NCBI RefSeq assembly: GCF_023715655.1
Contig: NZ_JAMBON010000003.1
Span: forward strand, 62,001 to 126,000
Length of the DNA: 64,000 nucleotides
DNA from: Oceanobacillus luteolus
Lineage (GTDB): Bacteria; Bacillota; Bacilli; Bacillales; Amphibacillaceae
Direction: 5' to 3'
The notes beneath the pieces are model-generated. The model did not search any database and was not told the origin of the DNA. It saw nothing but the letters and a program-made list of their open reading frames with translations. The translations under genes and the position numbers were made by a program. This document shows positions 8,373 through 16,345 of the stretch, piece by piece (position 1 is the stretch's first letter; every line of letters starts with the position of its first letter).

Positions 8373-9680
8373 ATGATGTTATTTAGACAGCGTAGAAAAG
8401 TAATAGAATCCATTTTTCAAACACATTATCCGGAAGTTAAATTAGAGATTGAGCGAGACATTCCGTTAGACCACCAAATCAAGATGATTGGACTTACACT
8501 AGAAGACCTGCAGATTCTTCGTGCGTTACAGCCATATATAAATGATAAAATACATACGATTATTAATCAGTTCTATGATAATTTGGGAAAAGAATCTTCC
8601 CTCATTCATATAATAAACAAGCATAGTTCTATTGAACGATTGAAAAAAACGTTAAGACGTCATATCGTTGAAATGTTCTCAGGCGAGATTGATCCCTCTT
8701 ACGTTGAAAAAAGACGGATTATTGCGCATGTTCATGTGCGAATTGGTTTAGAAGCAAAATGGTATGTAGCTGCTTTCCACGATATTTTATCTTCCTTTAT
8801 TGATGTAATTGTAGAACAAATATCAGAACGGGAAGATGCACTTAGAGCAATAAGGGCCGTTACTAAAATTATAAATCTGGAAGAGCAGTTAGTATTGGAA
8901 GCTTATGAGGACGAAACAAAGCGGATCAAACGTGAAGCGAATGAAACAAAAGACGGTTTCCGGATGAACATTGTGAATACATCAGAGAATTTGGCAGCGA
9001 TTTCCCAAGAGACGAATGCAGCTGTAGAAAAGTTGATTGACCATTCTGATGAGATTGTTGCATTGGCATCTAGAGGCTCAAAACTGTCTCAAACAGCAAA
9101 AGACAAAGCCGAGTCAGGCAAGCAAGAAATGAATCGACTTGCTTCGAAAATGAGCATGATTAACAAGTCGGTTGAAGGTATGAGTGTGGATGCGAAAGAA
9201 TTAGTGACAATTATGCAACGGATGCAAGAGATAATTGATATTGTATCAGGAGTCGCAGAACAGACTAATTTATTATCTCTGAATGCCAGTATAGAAGCGG
9301 CAAGAGCTGGTGAAGCAGGCCGTGGATTTGCAGTTGTTGCTGAGGAAGTGAGAAAGCTCTCCGATCAAACGAAAGATGCAGTTGTAAACGTCGCATCATT
9401 AATTAAAACGACAAATGAACAGGTTAAACAATTAACGAATACTTTAGAAGATATTCACCAAGATGTTCAAATCGGCAATGGTTATTCTCAAGAAACAGAA
9501 GCGCATTTTGGGGAAATAGTCGAAACTATGAATGATAACGATAATGAAAACAATAAATTGGTAGAAGAAATCGAAGCGTTTGTTGAACGTATCAATGCAC
9601 TGGGGAAAGCGTTTGAAGAAGTCGCAGCATCTGCAGATGGTTTAAACATGTTAACAAACGAATTAGAAGAAAATAATTAA
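8373..9680 (+). CDS. hemAT: Heme-based aerotaxis transducer HemAT
   Basis: A soluble, globin-coupled methyl-accepting chemotaxis protein of about 435 aa that senses oxygen and signals to CheA. The N-terminal globin domain (to about residue 180) has the proximal heme histidine in [18 protein letters not shown] (His121 from this start) and a tyrosine in QFYDNL matching the distal Tyr of Bacillus HemAT. The C-terminal half is a coiled-coil MCP signalling domain with the conserved hairpin [19 protein letters not shown] and [16 protein letters not shown]. There are no membrane segments. I favour ATG 8373 or 8376 because AGGGGG (8363-8368) lies 4 to 7 bases upstream. The GTG at 8358 would have no good ribosome site. 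Confidence 0.93.
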   Translation: MMLFRQRRKVIESIFQTHYPEVKLEIERDIPLDHQIKMIGLTLEDLQILRALQPYINDKIHTIINQFYDNLGKESSLIHIINKHSSIERLKKTLRRHIVEMFSGEIDPSYVEKRRIIAHVHVRIGLEAKWYVAAFHDILSSFIDVIVEQISEREDALRAIRAVTKIINLEEQLVLEAYEDETKRIKREANETKDGFRMNIVNTSENLAAISQETNAAVEKLIDHSDEIVALASRGSKLSQTAKDKAESGKQEMNRLASKMSMINKSVEGMSVDAKELVTIMQRMQEIIDIVSGVAEQTNLLSLNASIEAARAGEAGRGFAVVAEEVRKLSDQTKDAVVNVASLIKTTNEQVKQLTNTLEDIHQDVQIGNGYSQETEAHFGEIVETMNDNDNENNKLVEEIEAFVERINALGKAFEEVAASADGLNMLTNELEENN

Positions 9681-9685
9681 TTGTT

Positions 9686-9716
9686 GGAGTCCAAATCTTG
9701 TTTGGGCTCCTTTTCT
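9686..9716 (+). terminator. Terminator of hemAT
   Basis: GGAGTCCAAA and TTTGGGCTCC pair around a short loop and are followed by TTTT. Confidence 0.85.
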
Positions 9717-9878
9717 ATAGGAGGGGATATACGTAATTATGGAAGGGAAATTAATATCAAGCCAATGTTGCGGTAATTTTCCTAAACCAAAACTTAAAAC
9801 TTTACAATCCCATTCCTATCATATATATTCATAATTAAAGAAATTTACAGATATTTGCTTTACGGGAGGGAGAAGTTG

Positions 9879-10148
9879 GTGAAGGAAACGTATCAAGAAC
9901 TTATGCGTAAAAAGAAACGATTTATTATTGTAGCGATTATTTTTGCATTTCTTTTCTATTTCATGCTTCCTATATCCCTCTCCCTTTTCCCCGAAAAAAT
10001 GAATCAAACCAGTTTTATTCCTGGCGTGTCATGGGCTTGGGTTTATGCATTCCTACAGTTCATAATGATTTGGCTGCTCGGCTTTATTTATCATCAAAAG
10101 TCGAAGAAATTAGATGAAGTGATCGAGCAAATGATACAGGAGGAGTAA
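9879..10148 (+). CDS. DUF485 membrane protein (first symporter pair)
   Basis: An 89-aa protein with two transmembrane helices (FIIVAIIFAFLFYFMLPISL and VSWAWVYAFLQFIMIWLLGF) linked by a short outside loop, with charged ends. This is the DUF485 family (YwcB-like), almost always encoded just before an acetate-type sodium:solute symporter, as here (GTG start 2 bases after its stop). GTG 9879 is chosen because GGGAGGGA (9864-9871) sits 7 bases upstream; the TTG at 9855 precedes that site. It is thought to be an accessory subunit of the symporter. It is a paralog of the gene at 14389-14736. Confidence 0.85.
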   Translation: MKETYQELMRKKKRFIIVAIIFAFLFYFMLPISLSLFPEKMNQTSFIPGVSWAWVYAFLQFIMIWLLGFIYHQKSKKLDEVIEQMIQEE

Positions 10149-10150
10149 CG

Positions 10151-11692
10151 GTGAATCTTACATACTTCTTATTTTTTATTTGTATTGTCATATGCACGTT
10201 GATTATTACCTATTGGGCAGCTATGCGAAGTGTGACTACGAATATATATTATACGGCAGCAGGCAGTTTAACCGGCTTCCAGAATGGAATGGCTATTGCG
10301 GGTGACTTTATTAGCGCTGCTTCATTTTTAGGTATTGTTGGAACAATTGCACTCAGTGGTTATGATGGTTTTTTATATTCTATTGGTTTTTTAGTGTCTT
10401 ATTTAGTCGTCCTCTTTTTGGTTGCTGAGCCTGTTCATCGACTTGGCAAGTATTCACTGGGAGATGTGATCTGTTCGCGGTTTCCAGGTAACACCATGCG
10501 TTTGATCATGGCGATCGGTGCGTTTTCAATTTCAATATTTTATATGATTCCGCAGCTGGTGGCATCTGGATTTTTATTAAGATTATTGCTTGATATCGAT
10601 TATTCGATATCTGTTTTCGTCATTGGAAGTTTAATGACTATATACGTCATGTTCGGGGGTATGATTGCAACATCTTGGGTGCAAATTGTAAAGACAATCG
10701 TATTAATGTCAGGCACATTCTTGCTTTCATTAATTGTGCTCTCAAATTATAACTGGAACGTTGCTGCGATTGTTACGGATGTGAAAGAAAACTCGCCACT
10801 TGGAGAATATTTTTTTCATGCGGGGCATTTGTTTGAAAGCCCGCTTGAATTATTGTCACTTCAGTTGGCTTTGGTATTAGGTACTGCAGGTCTTCCTCAT
10901 ATATTAATCCGTTTATTTACAGTGAAGAATACATTTGAGGTGCGGCGTTCTTTATTAAGCGCGACATGGATTATTGGAATATTTTATGTTATGACATTAA
11001 TACTTGGATTGGGAACGATAGCGTTTATTGGGTATGAGACATTAATTTCAGCGGATCCTACTGGGAATTTAGCGGCACCTTTACTAGCTCGGGCGGTAGG
11101 GGGAGATTTTCTATTGGCATTCATTTCCGCAGTAGCTTTTACGACGATTGTGGCAGTAGTTGCAGGATTAGTGATTTCAGCAACGACAGCTTTTTCTTAT
11201 GATATTTATCATCATATGATTAAACGTGGGAAATCAACGGAAAGGGAGCAACTGCTTGCTGCTCGTTGGACAGCCTTGGTAGTCGGTATACTCTCTACGA
11301 TTTTTGCTTTAAGACTGGAAACGATGAATGTTACTTTCCTTGTTTCCATGACATTCATCGTTGCAGCTTCAAGCATTTTTCCTATTTTGGTACTTACAAT
11401 TTATTGGAAACGTTTTAATCGCCTTGGAGTGATATCCGGGATGTTAAGTGGTTTGTTTGCATCGATGCTCCTACTATTAATCGGTCCCCATATTATGCAT
11501 CCGGAGGGTCTGATTCAACGTGAAGCCATTATCTCTTTATATAATCCGGGAATTATTGCAATTCCAATCGGGTTTATCGGAGCAGTTCTTGGCACGCTAT
11601 TATCACGAAGACAGTCTGCGTCGGAAATATCTTATGAAGATTTTTATAAACAGGCTCAAACAGGGGTCCAGTCGAGGAGTGATGCATCATGA
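10151..11692 (+). CDS. Sodium:solute symporter, acetate/pyruvate (ActP/YwcA) type
   Basis: A 513-aa transporter of the SSS family with about 13 transmembrane segments. The sodium-site region TAAGSLTGFQNGMAIAGDFI and SAASFLGIVG are typical of ActP/MctP-like monocarboxylate symporters. GTG start with AGGAGG just upstream, directly behind the DUF485 gene. Its end overlaps the histidine kinase start by 4 bases (ATGA), so transporter and sensor are in one operon. It is a close paralog of 14736-16271. The likely substrate is a short monocarboxylate (acetate, pyruvate or similar), by family only. Confidence 0.9.
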   Translation: MNLTYFLFFICIVICTLIITYWAAMRSVTTNIYYTAAGSLTGFQNGMAIAGDFISAASFLGIVGTIALSGYDGFLYSIGFLVSYLVVLFLVAEPVHRLGKYSLGDVICSRFPGNTMRLIMAIGAFSISIFYMIPQLVASGFLLRLLLDIDYSISVFVIGSLMTIYVMFGGMIATSWVQIVKTIVLMSGTFLLSLIVLSNYNWNVAAIVTDVKENSPLGEYFFHAGHLFESPLELLSLQLALVLGTAGLPHILIRLFTVKNTFEVRRSLLSATWIIGIFYVMTLILGLGTIAFIGYETLISADPTGNLAAPLLARAVGGDFLLAFISAVAFTTIVAVVAGLVISATTAFSYDIYHHMIKRGKSTEREQLLAARWTALVVGILSTIFALRLETMNVTFLVSMTFIVAASSIFPILVLTIYWKRFNRLGVISGMLSGLFASMLLLLIGPHIMHPEGLIQREAIISLYNPGIIAIPIGFIGAVLGTLLSRRQSASEISYEDFYKQAQTGVQSRSDAS

Positions 11693-13452
11693 AAGACTTG
11701 ACACTCATCTTATTTGAACGGATAGGTCTTCTGCTTGTCATCGCCTTTGTATTGACTCGAACACCTGGATTCAAGAAACTGCTTGATCGTAAATTTAATA
11801 AAGGTATGTCGATTGTTCATGCTATCGTATTTGGTGCTTTTGCTATTGCTAGTACGACAACAGGGATTCTGATAGCTGATGGGACCGTACTAAATGTCGA
11901 CTTTATCGTCTTACCAGTGGAAGATGATCAGTTGATCGTCAGTATGAGTTTGGTGGCGGTTGTAATTGCAGGCTTGTTAGGGGGGCCATTTGTTGGATTC
12001 GGTGCGGGTTTGATAGCCGGTATCCATCTTATGTTCCTAGGCGGTGTCGGTTGGTTGGCGAATGGGTTTGTTAATCCATTGACTGGATTATTGGCGGGAT
12101 TGACGGCGCGATTTTTCTCTAATGAACGGGTCATCTCTCCTTTAAAGGCTTTATTTATTGGAGTGTTTCCGCCAGTTTTACAGATGCAGTTATTGCTGAT
12201 TTTTTATACAGATGCATTAGATATTGTAGAGATTGTCGATTGGATCGGCCTTCCGCTTGTGTTATCAAACAGCTTAGCAATCGCCATATTTACAGCAATG
12301 GTAGGAATTGTACTGAAGGAGCAGGAAAATGAGGCAGCAATTGCTACAAAGCAAGCATTGACAATAGCAGAAGAAGCGATTCCTTATTTAAAAAAGGATT
12401 TCAGTGGTGATATGGCAGAAGGAATTGCGGAATTATTATATGAACGGCTGGAGCTGGCCGCAGTCAGTGTTACAAATAATAAGGAAGTACTTGCTTACAA
12501 GGGTATTGGCAGGCATCACTTAATTGGTGAACCCATTCGATCTTCGGTTGCTCAGGAAGCCATTCGGACCAAGGTAATGCAAGTTACATATAAGAAGGAA
12601 GAAGTGGAATGTAAAGAAAAAAATTGTCCGTTTCAAGCAGCGATTATGATACCAATTACACAAGGAACGGAGCATACAGGTTTAATTATATTTTATTTTC
12701 GAAAGCCAGAACATATTTCCCCAGTGGAATTGACGATGGCAGAAGGTTTGGGGAAGTTTATTTCCAACCAATTGACCATGCTGCATGCAGAGAAATTAAA
12801 GATGCATATGCGGGATACGGAATTACGTAATTTACAGGCACAAATCAATCCACACTTTCTTTTTAATACGTTGCAGCTAATCGCGACATTATTTCGGGAA
12901 AATGCAGAAACGGCTCGCCATCTGACACTAAAACTTGCGAGCTTTATGCGGTTCAACCTTCGGCTTGTCTCCAAGTCACTTGTTGAGCTTGAGAAGGAAT
13001 GTGAGCATGTAGAAGCGTATACATCGATTATTCAAGCTCGGTTTATGGATAGATTGAGGATAAATATTAATAAACCTGATGATCTTTCCAATATATATAT
13101 CCCGCCTTCAACGATTCAACCACTGGTGGAGAATTGTATTAACCATGGTCTGCATCATAAATCAAAAGGTGGAAAGATTGAAATAGATATATCATTGGAA
13201 GAAACAGACGTGTTTATTTTAGTTCGGGATAACGGTAATGGATTTCCAGAGCATGTTTTACAATTTGCAGGTGAACAACCACTATCAGAAGGAAAAAGTG
13301 GTGGGATCGGTATCTATAATGTCAATCAACGACTTGTCAGCTTATTAGGGGAATCCTCCAAGCTTTCAATACGTAATCTGCCACAGGGAGGTAGTGAGGT
13401 GTATTTCCGGATTCCGAAAAGTCATCACTTGGAGAGGAAGGTGATATTATGA
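11689..13452 (+). CDS. LytS-type sensor histidine kinase
   Basis: A 587-aa membrane sensor. About six transmembrane segments of the 5TM-LYT domain (residues 1-200) are followed by a GAF-like region (230-365) containing CKEKNCPFQAA. Next come the His_kinase domain with phospho-accepting His in INPHFLFNTLQLIATLF and an ATPase domain with N-box PLVENCINHGL and DNGNGFP, GGIGIYN loops. It should phosphorylate the LytR-type regulator encoded next (ATGA overlap). LytS/YehU-type sensors of this class respond to pyruvate or related signals. Its place between two monocarboxylate-type symporters suggests it senses their substrate. Confidence 0.92.
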   Translation: MKDLTLILFERIGLLLVIAFVLTRTPGFKKLLDRKFNKGMSIVHAIVFGAFAIASTTTGILIADGTVLNVDFIVLPVEDDQLIVSMSLVAVVIAGLLGGPFVGFGAGLIAGIHLMFLGGVGWLANGFVNPLTGLLAGLTARFFSNERVISPLKALFIGVFPPVLQMQLLLIFYTDALDIVEIVDWIGLPLVLSNSLAIAIFTAMVGIVLKEQENEAAIATKQALTIAEEAIPYLKKDFSGDMAEGIAELLYERLELAAVSVTNNKEVLAYKGIGRHHLIGEPIRSSVAQEAIRTKVMQVTYKKEEVECKEKNCPFQAAIMIPITQGTEHTGLIIFYFRKPEHISPVELTMAEGLGKFISNQLTMLHAEKLKMHMRDTELRNLQAQINPHFLFNTLQLIATLFRENAETARHLTLKLASFMRFNLRLVSKSLVELEKECEHVEAYTSIIQARFMDRLRININKPDDLSNIYIPPSTIQPLVENCINHGLHHKSKGGKIEIDISLEETDVFILVRDNGNGFPEHVLQFAGEQPLSEGKSGGIGIYNVNQRLVSLLGESSKLSIRNLPQGGSEVYFRIPKSHHLERKVIL

Positions 13453-14192
13453 TTATTCGAGCGATGATTGCGGAAGATGAAGCAATGGCGAGAAAAGAGC
13501 TGATGTATCTCTTGCAAGACGAGGAAGATATATTATTATCTCCCCATGCAGAATCTGGGGAAGAACTCATCGAACAATATCGTCTACATAAGCCAGATGT
13601 CATCTTTCTTGATGTTGAAATGCCAGGTATGTCAGGTGTTGAAGCAGCTAAAGCCATTACTGAAATGAAAGAAGAAAGTCCATTGTTTATTTTTACTACG
13701 GCTTATGATGAGTATGCGATGGATGCTTTTGATATTGAAGCAATTGACTATTTACTGAAGCCTTATGAGGAAGCAAATTTTAAAAGGGCAATATCCAGAC
13801 TACGTAAAGCGATCTCCTCGAAAGGAAGCAAACATGCAGTGAATGAACAGCAGCCGGCAACTGATAAGTTGCTGATTGATGATGGAGAACGGATGGTGGT
13901 ACTTTCACCAGATTCGATTTATTATGCTGTACCTCATAAAAAGCAATTGGAGATCCATACAGAGGATAAGGTGATACTAAGTAAAATGACATTACAGGAT
14001 TTAGAAGATAAGTTGAAAAATCATTCGTTTTTTAGGACTCATCGAAGTTATCTAGTCAATCTAAATCATATTTTAGAAATTACTCCATGGTTCAATGGAA
14101 CGAGTAATGTGACATTGAAAGATAAAGATCAAACGAAAATACCAGTTAGCCGTGCGGCAAGTAAAATATTAATAAAAAAGTTCAAAATATAA
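13449..14192 (+). CDS. LytR/AlgR-type (LytTR) response regulator
   Basis: A 247-aa regulator. The receiver domain has acidic residues AEDEA, phospho-acceptor Asp in PDVIFLDVEMPGMSG, Thr in FTTAYDEYA and Lys in YLLKPYE. The C-terminal LytTR DNA-binding domain runs from about 138 to the end (VVLSPDSIYYAVPHKKQLEI, SFFRTHRSYLVNLNHI). It overlaps the kinase gene by 4 bases. LytTR proteins bind paired 9-bp direct repeats about two helical turns apart. Three such repeats begin right at this gene's stop codon, upstream of the second symporter pair, which is the probable target. Confidence 0.93.
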   Translation: MIIRAMIAEDEAMARKELMYLLQDEEDILLSPHAESGEELIEQYRLHKPDVIFLDVEMPGMSGVEAAKAITEMKEESPLFIFTTAYDEYAMDAFDIEAIDYLLKPYEEANFKRAISRLRKAISSKGSKHAVNEQQPATDKLLIDDGERMVVLSPDSIYYAVPHKKQLEIHTEDKVILSKMTLQDLEDKLKNHSFFRTHRSYLVNLNHILEITPWFNGTSNVTLKDKDQTKIPVSRAASKILIKKFKI

Positions 14193-14241
14193 CCACTAAT
14201 CTGTATGGTGTAACCATTCAATCCTGAAATCCAACCGTTCA
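14191..14241 (+). promoter_or_regulatory. Three 21-bp-spaced LytTR-type direct repeats
   Basis: AACCACTAA (14191-14199), AACCATTCA (14212-14220) and AACCGTTCA (14233-14241) start exactly 21 bases apart, so they lie on one DNA face. This matches the LytTR-family operator form (near A-C-C-G-T-T-N-A/G). The last copy ends 10 bases before a weak -35 (GCTACA, 14252-14257), placed well for an activator. Confidence 0.7.
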
Positions 14242-14251
14242 CGAAAAAAAC

Positions 14252-14297
14252 GCTACAAACTTCCTTTGAATTATTATACTGCCAGTAAGCGCTTTCA
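14252..14297 (+). promoter_or_regulatory. Promoter with CcpA cre site, second symporter operon
   Basis: The -10 is TATACT (14275-14280), with a poor -35 GCTACA (14252-14257) 17 bases upstream. AGTAAGCGCTTTCA (14284-14297) matches 13 of 14 positions of the cre consensus TGWAARCGYTWNCW and sits at the expected transcription start. This predicts LytTR-dependent activation and catabolite repression. Confidence 0.65.
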
Positions 14298-14388
14298 ATG
14301 AGGGGAGGTCTATCGGAAGGTAGTAAAGCATACGGGTAGCGGCGATTCGGGAATTTATAATCTCAGGAGAATGGAGAGGGTGGCTAAT

Positions 14389-14736
14389 ATGAATACACAG
14401 CCAATTACGGTTGAAAAAGATAATAAGGAATCTATTGATTTCGTTAAGGTAGAAGAAAGTAAGGAATTCAAATCCTTTATGAAGAGTAAGAAAAAGTTTA
14501 TAGTTCCTTGGACGATTTTCTTTCTGATTTTTTACTTTACGCTTCCAATTCTCACTTCATATACAACGTTTCTTAATTCATCATTTTTCGGTGATATATC
14601 ATGGGTGTGGGTGTTTGCAATTGCCCAATTCGTCATGACATGGGTATTGTGTACACTATACGTCCGAAAAGCGAACCGATTTGATGAGATGGCAGAGGAT
14701 ATTATCGATGAACAGATAAAGGGAGGTAATAGTTGA
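14389..14736 (+). CDS. DUF485 membrane protein (second symporter pair)
   Basis: A 115-aa paralog of the DUF485 protein at 9879, with a longer acidic N-terminal tail (about 45 residues before the first helix). Two transmembrane helices: KFIVPWTIFFLIFYFTLPIL and DISWVWVFAIAQFVMTWVLC. ATG 14389 is preferred over 14371 because AGAGGG (14375-14380) lies 8 bases upstream of it. It is directly followed by its symporter (1-base overlap) and is the first gene behind the LytTR/cre control region. Confidence 0.85.
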   Translation: MNTQPITVEKDNKESIDFVKVEESKEFKSFMKSKKKFIVPWTIFFLIFYFTLPILTSYTTFLNSSFFGDISWVWVFAIAQFVMTWVLCTLYVRKANRFDEMAEDIIDEQIKGGNS

Positions 14737-16271
14737 TGGATGCAACAGTTATTATTCTTTTCTTAGCTATCGTCATACTAACCCTTGTCATCACCTATTA
14801 CGCAGCTAAACGTACGAAAAGTACCGGAGATTTTTATACAGCCGGTGGTGGATTAACCGGCTGGCAAAATGGTTTAGCGATTGCCGGAGATTATCTATCT
14901 GCTGCATCGTTCCTCGGAATTGCCGGAATGATTGCACTGAATGGTTTTGATGGATTTTTTTATAGTATCGGATTTCTGATCGCTTATTTGGTTGTCTTAT
15001 TCTTGGTAGCGGAGCCGCTACGGAATCTTGGGAAATATACTATTGCCGATATGATTAATTCCCGTTTTGATGCGAAAAAAATTAGAGGGGCCGCGGCACT
15101 AAGTACAATCACGATTGTCTTATTCTACATGATTGCTCAACTTGTTGGTGCAGGTGCATTAATTCAATTGCTGTTTGGAATCGATTATTGGATTGCAGTA
15201 TTGATCGTCGGAGTCATGATGACGATTTATGTATTATTTGGGGGAATGATTGCGACTAGTTGGGTGCAGATTACTAAAGCCGTTCTTCTTATGGCTGGGA
15301 TGGTAGTCATATCTTTCCTCGTTTTAATGAAATTCAACTTTAATATTTCATCCATGTTTACAGCTGTTAAAACGGCGACAAATCATGGTGCTGACTATTT
15401 GAAGCCAGGAATTCTTTATACAGAGCCACTAGGCACGATATCATTAATGCTTGCTCTTGTTCTTGGTACAGCGGGATTACCACATATCCTTATGCGTTTC
15501 TTCACCGTTAAAGATGCAAAAACTGCAAGAAGCTCGGTGATTACTGCGACATGGACGATAGGACTTTTCTATATTTTAACGTTATTCTTAGGTTTTGGTG
15601 CAGCAGCATTCGTTGGGCAAAATTCGATTCTTGCTGCTAACCCAGGTGGAAACATGGCAGCACCGTTACTTGCACAGGCAATTGGGGGAGACATTCTATT
15701 CGCATTTATTTGTGCGGTAGCATTTGCAACCATTTTAGCAGTAGTGGCAGGTCTCGTTTTATCTGGTGCCTCCGCATTTGCTCATGATATTTATGGCCAG
15801 ATCATTAAAAAAGGAAAAGCGACCGACCGTCAGCAAATGTTGGCAGCCCGCAATGCGTCGTTGGCTGTATCAGTCATTTCCATCCTTCTTGCACTAGGAG
15901 CACAGTATTTGAACGTAGCGTTTCTTGTGTCCTTAGCATTCTGTATAGCAGCGAGTGCTAACTTGCCAGTTATTCTCTATACGGTATATTGGAAGCGTTT
16001 CAATACAACTGGGGCCGTATCTGCACTTCTTACCGGATTATTGTCAGCACTCATCTTAGTCTCGATGAGTCCAAGCGTATTTTCACCAGTAGAGGGAGCG
16101 GCACTATTTGTTGGTGAACCGATTTTCCCTATTTCCAATCCGGCGATTGTTAGTGTACCTCTAGGGTTCCTAGCAGGTTATTTAGGAACCGTTTTATCTA
16201 AGGAATATGACCCGGTTCGATATGCAGAGGTTAAGGTAAGAGCGAATACAGGTTATAGGGGTCCAAGATAA
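14736..16271 (+). CDS. Sodium:solute symporter, acetate/pyruvate type (second copy)
   Basis: A 511-aa SSS-family transporter closely similar to the one at 10151 (shared TSWVQITKAVLLMAG-like, TAGLPHILMRFFTVKDA and GGNMAAPLLAQAIGGDILF regions). About 13 transmembrane segments. GGGAGG lies 9 bases before ATG 14736. The gene follows its DUF485 partner with a 1-base overlap. Only 74 bases with no terminator separate it from the ATP-sulfurylase-like gene, so the two may share a transcript. Transport of a monocarboxylate such as acetate or pyruvate is likely by family; the substrate is not proven. Confidence 0.9.
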   Translation: MDATVIILFLAIVILTLVITYYAAKRTKSTGDFYTAGGGLTGWQNGLAIAGDYLSAASFLGIAGMIALNGFDGFFYSIGFLIAYLVVLFLVAEPLRNLGKYTIADMINSRFDAKKIRGAAALSTITIVLFYMIAQLVGAGALIQLLFGIDYWIAVLIVGVMMTIYVLFGGMIATSWVQITKAVLLMAGMVVISFLVLMKFNFNISSMFTAVKTATNHGADYLKPGILYTEPLGTISLMLALVLGTAGLPHILMRFFTVKDAKTARSSVITATWTIGLFYILTLFLGFGAAAFVGQNSILAANPGGNMAAPLLAQAIGGDILFAFICAVAFATILAVVAGLVLSGASAFAHDIYGQIIKKGKATDRQQMLAARNASLAVSVISILLALGAQYLNVAFLVSLAFCIAASANLPVILYTVYWKRFNTTGAVSALLTGLLSALILVSMSPSVFSPVEGAALFVGEPIFPISNPAIVSVPLGFLAGYLGTVLSKEYDPVRYAEVKVRANTGYRGPR

Positions 16272-16345
16272 ACGAACTTTTATGCAGGAGATAGAAATAG
16301 AAACATAGAATATATTGTATATAGATAAATAGAGGAGGAAGATTT

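Noticed and set aside
9720..9878. LytTR repeats before the first symporter pair
   Set aside because: AACCAAAAC and a CCCATTC-like motif are 23 bases apart and match poorly; not the 21-bp pattern seen at 14191.
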